Origin: Takakia lepidozioides
Lineage: Eukaryota; Streptophyta; Takakiopsida; Takakiales; Takakiaceae
Direction: 5' to 3'
DNA: 64,000 bases
NCBI GenBank assembly: GCA_030704615.1
Contig: CM060732.1
Span: 83,103,171-83,167,170 of the forward strand
The notes beneath the pieces were generated by a model. That model saw nothing but the letters and a program-made list of their open reading frames with translations, made no database searches and had not been told where the DNA came from. Below, one piece after another: positions 36,527 to 48,530 of this stretch (the stretch's first letter is position 1; every line of letters begins with the position of its first letter). The position numbers and the translations under genes were made by a program.

Positions 36527-36850
36527 CTACCCTTCGATGAAGTCAGTCATCTCCTTCTTCACAACATCTCTGAAACTCGCATCGCCATGTAATAAATCCT
36601 CCACGCTTTTGTTGGTCTCATGCATGAGATTGTCTGGCAGATCTGCAAAGAGAATGCGGCCAACAGTGCGGAAATTGGCCGCCGCATGTCTCAGCATGAC
36701 CCTCTTCGGTTCCAACAAGTTGAACCAGCACGTCGTGTAACAATGGGTTTGCAGGGGATGAAATCGCCTCAATACTACTGGGATATGACATCCAGATGGT
36801 CCGCAACACCTGCAAAATTACCGGGAATTTCACACACCCCGTAGGAGAGT
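36527..36850 (-). CDS. Hypothetical exon
   Basis: A minus-strand frame ending at 36527 reads RVMLRHAAANFRTVGRILF and then DLPDNLMHETNKSVEDLL, finishing KKEMTDFIEG. A TTTTGCAG acceptor-like site lies near 36815. The composition looks coding, but I do not recognise the family, and an overlapping plus-strand frame exists. It may be an upstream exon of the protease-bearing element. Confidence 0.3.
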
Positions 36851-37329
36851 GGATTCCTCATGCGAATACGTCATGAAAGTGGAAAGGGAAGCAGGCACAG
36901 CACCGGCATGAACAATCGTGTAAACAAGGGACTAACCCCAAAAACATCATATCTAGCTTAGCACTGGCAAACTAGATAGAGTCATCTCTCTCGAGTGATA
37001 GAAAAGCTAAGTACACACTGTTGACACAAAACATGACAACCAAAACCATCACTCTTTAAAACAGAAGTCGAGCCAGGGGCACCCCAAGCTATGGGGACTC
37101 CACCCCACAACAACCTACACTCCCATCATAAGCACACTCAGTCCTAAACGATGCAGGAGCTCGGTCACGCAGGCTCAACTCGAGAGAGATGAGCCGCGCG
37201 ACTGCCGCTCTCGTGAAGATAAGACGGGTCAGGTGTCAAACTAAACTTGACACCTGATTTAACACTTGACCTAAATCCAAGTGTTAAATACAAATAACTA
37301 GCTTTATTCTAGCTAGTTTCACACTGTGC

Positions 37330-38260
37330 TTATTTAACTTGACAAAGAAAGGAACTCAGAAACCCCTGTCCCCTATCATGCAATGAAATCACGGTGATAT
37401 GAGAGCCTTGAAGAATGTTTGTTATCAGACAAGGTCTATCTTCTGATCCATCAAAGCCAAGGCCATGATGTTTCATTTCAGAGCCTAGTTTCCATGCAGC
37501 CAGAGTTATAGCTGCAGCCCTATACCTTTGTTGAAAACAGTCAGAGCCTTCAGTAGAGATTTTGTTTTCTATGAAGTCCCTTGTGTGTCTTAACTCCAAA
37601 ACATGTAGAAGTGGTCATCAAGAACCAAAAACAAGGGTAAGGAGTAAGAAGGCGATCCTCATTAGAGCAGACTTGAAGCCGTTTTGAGGCAGCAAGGTGG
37701 CAGATTTGAAACAGCAACTGGCATCGGCAGCTTCAGGCGGTAGCAACAATCCCTTATGCAAGAATCGGACTCTGCAAGCTTCAAGAATTCAAGACAAGTG
37801 AAGACCCTCACCTGTGCCCGTCCCAAAAACCACCACATAAAGATGTGTGTTAGCGAGGATGCATCAGGTGAGTGGCAGGTCTTCACAGTTGCTATCCATG
37901 TCAGTGCTGAATTCTAAAGCATGTACAGATCACAATTCAAGCAAGGGTAACCTCAAAAGACCTTGAGTGTTTGCGGTATGCCCTGCGCCATGGCGTCCAA
38001 CAGATCGTCTCCAACAGAACACAATCACAGTAGAAGGGTTCACAGATAGAGAAGAGCTCATACAAAGTGAAAGAGCCATATGTAATATGTAGATAAATAG
38101 GGGTAGAGTACTTCCCAACGAGGAGTAAAAGCGCCGCTGCAATTAAAAAGAACCATGAGGGTCTGAGCAAAGCAATCATCGTTTTGTCACCTGCCAGAGA
38201 AGAATCTGCATGACCGCCAATGCGCATCCCAAGAGCCAGCCATCACGGGTACCATGCAGC
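37330..38260 (-). CDS. Hypothetical gene, possibly membrane-anchored
   Basis: Three minus-strand frames could be exons of one gene. 38227-37937 starts MRIGGHADSSLAGDK and has a strong hydrophobic segment (FFLIAAALLLLVG) like a signal anchor. 37886-37662 is Cys-rich. 37599-37330 reads ELRHTRDFIENKIS and RYRAAAITLAAWKLGSEMK before a stop. No family is recognised and the splice joins are not established. Confidence 0.3.
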
Positions 38261-38524
38261 AGTTGGGGAGCAGATTTACACGGCGCATCATCAAGGATCC
38301 CTGAAGCACGAGCTCTGTGCTGTGAAAGGTGTCGACCTGCTTAGGGCACAGATCCCGATTTCTCATCCAGGGGGGATGAAAAGTCGCATTCTAGCAGGAG
38401 ATGCACTGGTCAATGGATGACATCCATTAAAAAGATAACTTTTAGGGTTAGGGTATAGGCTCAAGTTTAATAACTGCCATCATTTCTAATAAATGATGGT
38501 AAAATTACTCTCTCCTGGATTAAA

Positions 38525-38760
38525 ATAGGTCACCATCGTTCATGGAATTCATCCCGTTTGGATGAAAAAGGAGAAAACAAATGATAAACCAAGATTTATG
38601 CACAGCAAGGGTCATCATCCTAATAATTTCATCCAGATTTGGATGAGAAAGGAGATTAGGATGAAAAACCAAAATCTGCAGAGTAAGCGTCATCATCCTT
38701 CAAAAAATTCATCCAGTTTTGGATGAAAAGGGAATTGGGATGAACAACCAAATAACTAGC
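38525..38760. repeat. Three-copy, about 82-bp tandem repeat with hairpin
   Basis: Units near 38543, 38626 and 38707 each contain TTCATCC, a short gap and TTTGGATGAAA, an inverted pair, followed by GGAGA or GGAAT and CCAA-AT. Unrelated to the GGCGCC palindromes. Confidence 0.8.
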
Positions 38761-38852
38761 ATTAAAAAGGTTAAGGCCAGATGAAATCCAAAGAGTTATA
38801 GAGGGAGAGGGAGAGAGAGGGACCCACCAGCCAATCCCCTGGCATGGCAGAA

Positions 38853-38902
38853 CCTTACGGAGTGAGTGTGGTATGCACTCACCCCGTAAGGGAGTGCATA
38901 CC
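38853..38902. repeat. Overlapping alternative hairpins
   Basis: CCTTACGGAGTGAGTG pairs with CACTCACCCCGTAAGG (38853-38891, one mismatch, 7-base loop). The loop and right arm (GGTATGCACTC) also pair with GAGTGCATACC (38870-38902). The two stems exclude each other. A GGGAGA-rich run precedes them. May be the end of a small inverted-repeat element. Confidence 0.75.
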
Positions 38903-38929
38903 AAACCCCTTCTCATAAGGTTTCCCCTC

Positions 38930-40545
38930 TTCCATGTAGTTCTATCCTTAGATTATATTATCCAAGGGAGTAGAATCCTACATCCTCTCTTCCTCCGGTC
39001 ATGAATGAAACGTTGGCATAAAGTGTATCATAGCAAGACTGGTATAGTATCACGAGAAAAGAACAGAGAGTTCAGTGGTATACTTAGCTCTGGATAGGTA
39101 CAAGTTTTTAGAAAATACCTTTCAGTTTCTCAATAAGCTCTCGCACAGGGAAGAACAGGCTAGGGAAGGAACCTCGTTCAAGGAACCTTGTCAAGATATA
39201 GCAGCAGCTCAGGTCTGTAGTACCATGCCTGTGATATAGACAAAACATCTTCTAGCAACAGATTAGAGTTGGGTATTTTTTTATGGTGCCACAAGGAGCG
39301 AAGCCATATCTAAGAGAAGTATAGAAGCACTTGATCAAAGGACTTGGTAGTCACTCAATCATAAGGTATATGATTCTGATATAAGGCATCGGGTACAAGG
39401 GACTAGCTAACAAAAGTAGTGTGCATTGACCGGATCAAGTATAAGGTGTACACATACTCCCGTAAGCTGTCTTACCAGGGCTTAGCTCATAATATCGGCA
39501 TTCATAAGTCCTTTAGATGCTCAGGTATCATCAAGGATGTCTTACTCTTCATACCCAATCAATCAACCATACTATTGCTGGAGAAGATCATACCTGGCCA
39601 AGGGGGATTCAATACCCCAAGGCTTTCAGTTCATCATTCCAGTTTGGAATGTGTTTGCTGCCTATCTGCCTGCAAGGCTCCTCAAAAAATATCGTCAGTA
39701 CATCAGAATGAGAAGGTGAAACAGGAAAGGAGAAGGGTAGATGGTGTGTACAAAAACCACTAAGTACACTGATCAGATAAAGAGAGGGAAGATATACGTG
39801 TCATGCCAAGACATGGACAAGACCACTAAGGTCATTGTCATTGAAAGACAAAGCAGCCCTTTACAGGGCACCATCTAACAACCACTTCTATGTTTACCAT
39901 CTCATTTGAATATCCCATTACATTTCAGGGTATCTGAAAAAACAGGGTGGGAGGGTGGGATTCTTGGTCAATCATATTATGAAAGCACCATAGTTTGACA
40001 TACAACGATCACCACCATACTTGCCGATTGTAATATCATTTCAAAAACCAGATTGCAGGTCTGGAGATAAATCTCGAGAGCCAAGCACATAGTACTTTAA
40101 ATTGCAATTGAAACAGCAAGCCATACACGTCTTAAGCATTTGCCTGTTGACATAATGATTCCTCATTTTTTGTTGACATGGGTCAACCCTTACATAATCC
40201 AGTTCTTGCCGCAAACTGCATGGTGCGCCATGAAGACTATCAGAGAGGCAAACCCTTAGAAACAAAATTGACACTTAGCAAAGACATCCGAACACTGGCA
40301 ATCCAACAAAACCCGAAAAACCCACAAGACATGAATGCGGCCACTTTCTGGTGAAACCGTAAGCCCCTCACATTTTCAATAAAAAACCCTAATGAGAAGC
40401 CTCTGCAATGAGAAGTCTGACAACTGTAAACTAAAGCATTCCGGTCAGTCCACCACTCCGGTTGAGCACAAATGCTCTCCTGCGAGAGCGCGGCCACAAC
40501 TTCTCTAGTCTTCCCCATGTCTGGAGTCTTCATGACGTGTCCTTC
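38930..40545. other. No recognisable gene
   Basis: Only short frames. 39419-39763 (plus, 114 residues) and 40240-40578 (minus, 112 residues) have no recognisable domain. Confidence 0.5.
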
Positions 40546-40547
40546 TT

Positions 40548-40760
40548 CCGTTGGTTGTATTGGAGTCATGGAGTCCAAGTGATGGAGTCAGGTAGTCGAG
40601 AGTGCGTCACAACAGTCATGTCCATGACTTGATGACCGCGGACGATGCACATGTTAAGTACATGGCATTTTTACGTTGGTTGTGCTGGAGACATATAGTC
40701 GTGGTCAGGAAGTTATGCAGTCGGGAGTGCCTGAGGAGTAGTCAGGGCCATGACTACATG
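40548..40760. repeat. Two-copy, about 125-bp direct repeat
   Basis: CGTTGGTTGT-TTGGAG or GCTGGAG, CAGTCGGGAGTGC-like and CCATGACT blocks occur at about 40548-40630 and 40673-40760, just upstream of the CACTA transposase. Possibly old subterminal repeats. Confidence 0.55.
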
Positions 40761-40928
40761 ATGGCGGTTCATTGAAATGACGTTGTCCAGGAGTTTTTAA
40801 CGAAGCGTCTTCTTGCGAACCAATTTGTGATGCGATTTGAATTGGCAGGGCTACATTACATCCGATGATGAAGTGGAGGCTGAAACCAGTGTACAAAATG
40901 TTGCGAACGTTGACCAATTGCCCGTGCT

Positions 40929-42284
40929 GTGCAGGATGATTTTGAAATATCAGATACCCTCAGGCAAAATCCCACACCAGCCCCAAATGGCCCTCACTTG
41001 GAGAACGACGATGATATTGCGAATGGCGGGAATCCCTGTGGAGTGCATGGTGGTGTAAATTTTCATACAGAGGAAGCAAGCACGCCAAATGGTCTTCACC
41101 GTGAACAACTCATGCGAGAGTCTCAAATCCCCTTATACGATGGGTGCGGTCACAGCCGATTGATAGGCACACTGATGTTGCTCAATTTGTGCGCCACTCA
41201 CAGATGTTCCCATGCATTTGTGGATGAGTTGTTGTCATTGCTGACGCTAGAGATTTTGCCCAAACCGAACAGCTTGCCCAAACCGCATTACGAGGCCAAA
41301 AACATGATCGCCATGATGGGCCTAGGATACAAACAGATCCATGCCTGTGAGCGTGGCTGTGTGTTGTTTCGTCCTTGTTTCGTGGAGATCTTGAAAAGGC
41401 AGCAATTTGCCCCAAGTGCCAAAGTCCCCGCTACAAAGGCGGGCGTGGGAAGGTGCCCAAGAAGATGCTGCGACACTTTCCTCTCATACCTAGATTGAAA
41501 CGGATGTTCCGAGCCAAGTTGCTCGTAGAGCTTATGAAGTGGCACAACAATCACAGAAGTGCAGATGGCATGGTCCGACATGCTACAGACAGCAAGGCTC
41601 GATGCCATATTGACAACACATGGCCGGAGTTTGCATCAGACCCACAGAATCTTTGTCTTGGATTGGCGTTGGATGGGGTGAATCCTTGTGGCACAAAATC
41701 CCAATCTTGGTCCACATGGCCCATCATGGTGCTCAATTATAATCTACCTCAATGGTTGGTAACGAAGATTTTTTTTGTCATGTTAACACTACTGATTCCT
41801 GGAAAGGAATCTGTGACTAGTGAGAATATGGATGTTTACCTGCAACCACTCGTGGAGGAGCTAGCGACATTGTGGCAGGGAGGTTCCAGCCTTTGATGTG
41901 GCAGCCAATGAAGGACACCGTGCATTTACTATGCGGGCATTCCTCATGTGGTCGATACATGACTTCCCCGCCTATGGCTTGCTATCAGGTCATGTTCACC
42001 AAGGGTACATTGCTTGTCCAGCATGTGGACCTTCTGTGGATTCGAGATATTCCGCAGCTTGCAAAAAACTGATATTCCAGGGGCATCGACCGTATCTTCC
42101 CCAAAATCATGCCTATAGAAGATCCAGACTTTTCAATGGGGCGCGAGACATGAGACCTGCTCCACAGACAGTGACAGCCACGAAAATCAAGGACCGTGCA
42201 CGACATTACAAAGAATGGATTGATGATGGGGGGCTGCTATTTCATGAGCGGCATGAGCATGAGCGGAAAAAAAAAAAAGCATGA
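40929..42284 (+). pseudogene. CACTA (En/Spm) Tnp2 transposase, truncated and frameshifted
   Basis: Tnp2 is the transposase of plant CACTA elements. 40929-41363 includes HACERGCVLF. 41375-41890, in another frame, reads RGDLEKAAICPKCQSPRYK, LRHFPLIPRLKRMF, FASDPQNLCLGLALDG, STWPIMVLNYNLP and DVYLQPLVEELATLW. 41895-42200, in a third frame, has EGHRAFTMRAFLMWSIHDFP, ACPACG and QGHRPYLPQNHAYR. This is the Tnp2 family order. The first frame break is an 11-bp duplication (TTGTTTCGT at 41364 and 41375); the second is a one-base change near 41890. The C-terminal part after HAYR is lost, replaced by GAGCG-rich and A-rich sequence at 42244-42290. The gene is dead. Confidence 0.9.
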
Positions 42285-42452
42285 GCAGACCATTGTGTAT
42301 CCATGGAAATAGGGTTAGGAGGCACGAAAAATAGGGTCATGTGAAGTTGGAATGTGGCACCAGTGGACTTGAAAATGCAACATTTTATTGCAAATTTTGT
42401 GGCAAGCCACGTCTATACAAGTGTGTTCTAACTGTCATAGCCGGAATGGGCA

Positions 42453-42912
42453 CTACTCTCCTACACCCTCCGAGGAACTTGCCCCACCTTCTTCCTCGTC
42501 CCCCTCATCCCCCTCATCCTCCGAGCTCTGTGATGCATCAGTTCCACTATGCCTCTCAAAAATCCCGTCCTCTTGGGGGACTGTCCACCTCACCTCCTGG
42601 GAATCTTCTGCATCTTCTCCCCCACTTTCCTCAGCTGAATCCAAGACAAATCTACGAGCCTGACGGGCTCTAATAGCTGCTGCCCCCTCCCTCATCTTCA
42701 TTTTCTTGAGGCTTGCTTCGTCTAAAATCTGCTGTACACGACTAGATTCGAAACACCTCCTAATGGACACCGAAGCAAGCCGGGCAACATAAGTAGGAAG
42801 GATGTAGTCCCTTTCTGGACTAGGCATGAAATCCCCCCTGGCAAAAAAATGCACGTTCCTCCTGCACATGAACTGCGGTGTAGACGTCCCTCCTACAGTA
42901 CTTGGCATCCTA
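42453..42912 (-). CDS. Hypothetical acidic C-terminal exon
   Basis: A minus-strand open frame starts after a TTCTTATTGTAG acceptor-like site near 42912. It runs VGGTSTPQFMCRRNVHFFARG, then QQILDEASLKKMKMREGAAA, and ends in a Glu/Asp/Ser-rich tail and a stop. It looks like a nuclear-type acidic tail. The family is unknown. Upstream in the same frame is satellite DNA, so any earlier exon would lie beyond the 43-kb array. Confidence 0.35.
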
Positions 42913-43046
42913 CAATAAGAACAAATCCACTTGAAGAATGTCAATACCAGCAGAAGCAGAAACGGTCTTTCAATGAAATAAAAGAGCGAGGGGAGGTGCC
43001 TCACAAAATCAGGAGGCAACTCACAATGCGACCACTCACTCGTAAA

Positions 43047-43620
43047 CCATTTTCGGCACCATTTTCCTAGGTTGGGCCCGAAAATGGCTAAGTCCCAGAA
43101 CTGACTAGGCGCGGAACTAGAAAAATGGCACCGAATTTCCGGTTGCGGTTCCAGCCACCCTAGGGACTTAGCCATTTTCGGGGCCCTAAACTGGAAAAAT
43201 GGCGCCATTTTTCCATTTCGGGCCTGAAAATGGCTAAGTCCCAGATCTGACTAGGCCCGGAACTGGAAAAATGGCGTCGAATTTTTGATTTTGCTGCCAG
43301 CCACCCTAGGGACTTAAGCCATTTTCGGCCCCGAACTGGAAAAATGGCGCCATTTTTCCAGTTCGGGGCCAAAAATGGCTAAGTCCCAGATCTGACAGGG
43401 CGCGGAACTGGAAAAATGGCGCCGAATTTCCGGTTGCGGTTCCAGCCACCCTAGGGACTTAGCCATTTTCGGGGCCTTGAACAGGAAAAATGGCGTGTTT
43501 TTTTTGTTTTGTTTTTTTTTTTTTTTTTTTCCGGTGCCATTTTTCCAGTTCGGGGCCGAAAATGGCTAAGTCCCAGATCTGACTGGGCCCGCAACTGCTT
43601 GAGGGTACTCAGCCCTGTGT
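43047..43620. repeat. About 73-bp palindromic satellite array (AAT type)
   Basis: Dyads start at 43119, 43193, 43265, 43338, 43410 and 43484 (72-74 bp steps). They alternate between a symmetric form, GGAAA-AAT-GGCGCC-ATT-TTTCC, and a mixed form whose right arm is GAA-TTTCC. Spacers carry GGCTAAGTCCCAGATCTGAC and CCACCCTAGGGACTTAGCC. The unit is interrupted at 43498-43530 by a T-rich tract placed at the palindrome centre. Same family as 60.0-61.1 kb. Confidence 0.93.
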
Positions 43621-44260
43621 TTTGTGTTGTTAGAAGTCTTGCCTATGACTTGGCACTGAAGCACCTTCAGACCTGGCCCCATCATAATTTTGATTTTCAA
43701 GACCTGCTTGCTGGTAGGTGTTGTGTGCTTCTAACCTTCTACCCTGGCAGAGTTTTGATCATGAAGTCCTGGAATTCCATTCCAGACCTGCAGCTCCTTA
43801 CAGAGACTCAAATAAGCCATGTCATTGCATGTAATGCTTGCTCATTCATTTGCAATGCTATGATACCTTCAGGCTGGCTGTTTTTTTAGGAAGGCGACTT
43901 ATTCAAAAACTGGATTCTAAAACAGTAACCTTTATGGTCCAGCAAGTAGCCTAGCATGACAGTTTTAAATACTTTTTGACCTGCAATCTGGTTTCTGAAA
44001 TGAAGGTACAATCTGCAAGTATAGGGGAATGTTTTTATTAAACCATGGTGCTTTCATGATATGATTGACCTGGAATTCTGAGTTATTATTTTTTACCCTG
44101 GCAGAGCTGTTTATGAGGCCCCGGAATACCAATCCAGGCCTGCATATGCCTGAAAAAACTCAGCCCCGTTTCTACTTTACGAATCTTGCATGTGTCTTGG
44201 CACTGATAGATCGGTTTCAAGCCAACACATGATGCTGGTTAACTTGTTGATCGGGCCGGG
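43620..44260. other. No recognisable gene
   Basis: Follows the 73-bp array. 43600-43790 and 44090-44170 resemble each other weakly (CCCTGGCAGAG, CCAGACCTGC or CCAGGCCTGC), suggesting an old duplication. Could be intron or untranslated sequence of the gene at 44.27 kb. Confidence 0.45.
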
Positions 44261-44265
44261 CTTGC

Positions 44266-46210
44266 AGGCTTCTTGCTCCCAAACCTAAGCGTACTCGCCG
44301 TCGACCTCCACTGCCTAGTACTCCACCTAGACGCAGCGGAAGGCTGGAGACCATGGCCGTTGAGGCACGCCAGTACCTGGACAAAGAGGAGGACGACGAT
44401 TTGCTGTGTGTCCCTGCGGGCGAGCACACTGGCGATTCCACTGAAGATGTCCTTCGCCATCCAGCTCTTGCACCGCACCTTCCCCAGAAACGCCCGTCGC
44501 CTACCCAATCTCCATCTGTAAGCACATGCTCATTCTGAGGCTACGTCTTTACAGTTTTTGTGCATTGACTTGCTGAACATTACTATGAACGATTCATGCA
44601 AATGTAGCGTCAAGTCCAACAATTTCTTAGCAGCTCATCAACCAATGCACTTCCCACACAAATGAGGTTGAAAGGTGGAAGCCACAAAAAATCTGCCAGT
44701 GGACGTGGCACAACTTTGAAGCCAATCTCATTTGGAAGGTTTTCTGCAAAAGACTTTCAGGACTTTTGGGTAATACATACCATGCAAAATCATGTTTCAA
44801 AAAGTGCCAATTCAATGGTAGTAGCTTCCTCTTTTCCAGTATGGGGTTTCAAAATTGCAAGTCTCAAAATCCAGCCCATGCGCAATTTCTTCATCCTTCA
44901 GTCACTTTGGGTTTTAGTTTTTGCGCTACTAAAAGATTCGTAGTCAATGATCTTTCAGTTTACAAGTAAAATGCAATAGACAAGTGTTTGGTTTCACAAA
45001 AGCATGCCACTGCCAAGTGAGTCTTGCCCACTGTGAGATGCTTGGGAATACAGCCTGTGCTTTTGCCTCAACTAGAATATTATCTTTATGGGGATACAAA
45101 GGTGTGGGGTAGATGGACCAGCTGAGGGGATGAGAAGCTCCTCATAGTAGGATGAGTACAATTTCAGAATTAAACTGGCAGGTGCCAGGTGCTTCTTTCA
45201 AGTTAGAATGATTTTTTGTTCATGCTTTGAATGAATTTAATGATTCAATGGGTTTACTGTTGTGCAGGCCAGGAAGTTCTAAGCGAGCTTCCATTGAAGG
45301 CACTGCAGCAGTAGTGGGCAGTCCATCGGGGCGGGGCTTGTTGAAACAAGTAACCTGCCCTAAACAAGTCTCTAGGCGCCAAACGGCCACCTCCACGACC
45401 AATTCTACAGTACCCTCCGTACACACATTACCCACATGCCTACCCCACCCCCGATCAGTATGGCGTTGCAGCCCCTTACAACCCGCACATCCAATACAAG
45501 CCCCCTCCAGGTGGTTACACTGAGCAGCCATATGCCCATTCTCCTCCGCCTGTTCCACCTTACCACCCAGACCCTCATGCTTACCCACCATCTACACGAC
45601 CACCATATCAACCCTTTGGGACATACGGTGGGCCATACCGTACCGCCCCCCATTCCCCATGGCAACCCCCAGCAGTCCCACCACCACAGGAGGCAGAGGA
45701 AGACATCCCGATGACGAAGAAGGAGCGACCTAATGCTTTGAGGCGGGCGAACAGGAGAGCCAAGGCGGAGGCAATTCGAAATCAAGATGCAAGAGAGGAG
45801 GATGGACTCCCCCCTCAAGTGGTTTTGGTTGACAAAGCTGGAGAGCCCATTGGACCAGCACGCAATATCTGGCATGCAGCCCTGAAAGGGCAGATGTGGC
45901 GTTTGTGTGACATGTCAATGGCTATTGCCCAACAAGATGAATATGTCATTGAAGAAATATACAGGATTCTGAACACAACATTTTTGCATACACGCCACGT
46001 GCTCTTGACTATGAGCAAATGAGGAAGACACTTGGCGTGGCCATGAAAACTCAAAGACACGAGATCCATGCAATGTACAAGGCAGGCGTGGGGAGGCCTG
46101 CGCATGTGAAGGAAGCACATTGGGACAGGCTGGTATCGTATTGGTAGACACCTGGATTCAGCACAAAAAGTGCCATCATGAAGGTGGCAAATTCATCAAG
46201 GGAGAAGCCC
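44266..46210 (+). pseudogene. CACTA accessory protein, Transposase_24-like
   Basis: Second gene of a CACTA element; such proteins (TNPA/Ptta-like) bind subterminal repeats. The exon at about 44267-44519 follows TTGCAG, begins with a basic region (PKPKRTRRRPPLPSTPPRR) and ends at a GTAAGC donor. 45385-46022 holds a Pro/Tyr-rich stretch (PPYTHYPHAYPTP and similar), then KKERPNALRRANRRAKAEA, EPIGPARNIWHAALKGQMW and YVIEEIYRIL. After a one-base change near 45990 the frame continues DYEQMRKTLGVAMKTQRHEI and GVGRPAHVKEAHWDRLVSYW, a hallmark of Transposase_24. A TAG (about 46145) stops it just before TPGFSTKSA. Stop plus frameshift argue for a pseudogene. Family assigned from memory of the pattern. 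Confidence 0.65.
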
Positions 46211-46211
46211 T

Positions 46212-47370
46212 AAAAAACAGGACGTGGTGGCCGGGCAAGCGTTGAGGCGCGCCTTGTAAGTTCAAACATCACTGAATTTTGCCTCTGAAACTCCCTTGTT
46301 TGTTGTGACCCCTTCTCTGCAATTGGGTTCTCATTTGCTATTGTGTTCATGCATTGTACGAGGACTAGGTATAAGTACAGAAGCTGTAAGTATGCACAAG
46401 GTAGTAGATGTTGTTTCATAAGCTCATATGAAACAGAATGTAAGTAGTCTATTGATGCACAAGGCCATTTCCTGCTAAGTAAGCTTTGTATGTTTCAGTT
46501 GCAACAGTTGTAACACCCTGCTGTTCATAAGTTCATTTCGGAATGTTCTTAAATATGTATGATGCTACCCACCAGGATATGGCCATACTGATCCACTATG
46601 TTTACAACATACTGCTCTAGCTGGGGAAAGCACACATATGCAGGATGGGGAGTCAACCGTACATGGGTTTATGTCTATGTGTTAAATGACTGTAGTCATC
46701 CACACAACTTGGTTGCGGAGTCTGGTTTTAGCTTTCAACAATGGCTTCATAGCGAGGAAAGTAACATACAGTCATGTGTGGGGTATCATACTTTGGGTAT
46801 CCCCTCGTAAGTGGGCTTTGATTTGGACTGTTTGTCTGCAATCAGCAACCGTAGGTTGGGTTTGTGGTTGTTGGCGGAATTGTGAGCCCCATAGTGTGTA
46901 GTGGGCGAGAATGTAAATTGCATACCAAAATGTAAATTGGATATACTCCACGATGATCAGACTTGTGGGCAGATGATGTTGTATAGGCAGTCACTCAAAA
47001 TCCAATTTCAGCGAGACTGTGAGTGTTGGCATGTCATTTTATGATGGGTTCATGTGGGCCATGGTCTGGTGATGATTACCCTTGTGCATTAGCTGCATTT
47101 GTCACTCTCAGTGTTTTGCTGCAGGGATAGGGGAAAGGGGATGTCATTTCTTCATGATTAGGTAGTCTGGGTTTGATCATAGGTACGCACATAGCTGCTC
47201 CATTTGTGGTAGAATGGGTGATTGGGAAGAATGGTGTCAGTGAGGTAAAATTGCCACAGCCTCCTATGTTATACTTATGTCATACTTAGAATACTGAGCA
47301 GTATGTCGCGGAATGATATGTCCCTCGTCATGGCTCACCCTGCTAGCATACTGAGTTGGTGCATGATTAA
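46212..47370. other. Probable intron, no other feature
   Basis: T-rich sequence between the Transposase_24 block and the next exon-like segments; only short frames. Confidence 0.4.
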
Positions 47371-47375
47371 TGCAG

Positions 47376-48530
47376 GCAGCAGAGCGAGGCCGAAGTCCAT
47401 CGTTGCATGAAACCCAGGAAGGTTCTGTCAGTAGAACCCTGACCAGCGAGCGCTCGGTGAGATTCCCAAAGTCATTCCAGTTCCCTTTTTTTGTTCATTC
47501 TTTCTTTACCGGGATTTGCCCTACACGTGACATCATGTTTTCATGCTGTTCATGGGCTTTCGTGGACATAGCAGGAGGGGACCTCAGGGTATTCTGCAAT
47601 TGCTCGGAAAGTGGAGGATATGGAAAGATCGCAAGGTGTTCAACACGCAGATATTATGGATTTGAAGGCCACACTATCGCATGTCATGATGTACCAAAAA
47701 GCCATTGCCGAGAAATTTGGGATAAGCATTTCCTCACCTACGTTTGTGGGCTCGTCCGCAGCAAACAGTTCCTGCATCGCTGGCCCTTCAGCCTCAAGAC
47801 GCCTGGAGGACAGGTTTGACACATCAGCCATGTCACCAGGTAATGTCACTCCGCTGACTCCATGCGAGGATGAAGTGCAGGTGGAGCATGTTGCACCTGG
47901 TGGAGGGGAGGACACCCCTGGCGAGGGACTTGCGCCCCCTCCTGTAGGTCTGTCATACTGTGCGGTAGAGAAGGCCCTTGCAGTGCTCCAGGCAGCTGCA
48001 GACGCGGCGGGGGCTTTCGAGACAACCCTAGACATTGACCTTTTTCCCAAGCAGGCAGATATAACCGAAGCACCCACGGTTCTGACTTCCACTCCCAACC
48101 TTCATTTGCCGCATGACCAGGTCGTCAAAACTGCAGCTCAGCAGGGCAAGCATTTGCTGATTCTAGATGTTAATGGCTTGTTGTGTGAGCACGTCCATGT
48201 CGGTAGTAGTAATGTGTTTGTGGTTCCAAATGGGCTTTTGCACAAACTGTGTGGTAGCAAGATGGTCGTCGTAAGGCCTGGTTGCAAAGCATTTCTGGAC
48301 AAGTGTTTTGAACACTTCGAAGTGGCAACATGGTCTTGTATGCAACCACGTAACTTCATACCCACGGTGGATTGGCTTTTCCATGGGCACAATGAACTTG
48401 CATTCAAGTGGGATGGGGGATATTGTGAGCAGTCCATAGAGATGGATGGGAGACCGCCCATGAAACCATTGTTTTTCAAAAACCTATCTTCTGTTTGGCG
48501 GGGCAACTGTGATTGGCAACAACGCAATGG
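47376..48530 (+). CDS. CACTA-type coiled region fused to FCP1/NIF phosphatase-like domain, truncated
   Basis: Exon 47376-47456 (after TGCAG, ending at GTGAGA) gives AAERGRSPSLHETQEGS. Exon 47588-48530 follows CCTCAG and starts with a helical stretch (ARKVEDMERSQGVQ, MDLKATLSHVM), as in the tail of Transposase_24 proteins. A Pro/Gly-rich linker comes next. From about 48145, LLILDVNGLLCEH begins an FCP1/NIF (HAD-type) domain: VVVRPGCKAFLDKCFEHF, EVATWSC, LAFKWDGGYCEQ and KPLFFKNLSSVW. FCP1-like enzymes dephosphorylate proteins such as the RNA polymerase II tail. The DxDxT motif is DVNGL, so the second Asp is Asn, as I recall for some plant relatives. The domain breaks off before the usual LLIDDS block, where a TIR-like repeat starts at 48530. 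Confidence 0.65.
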
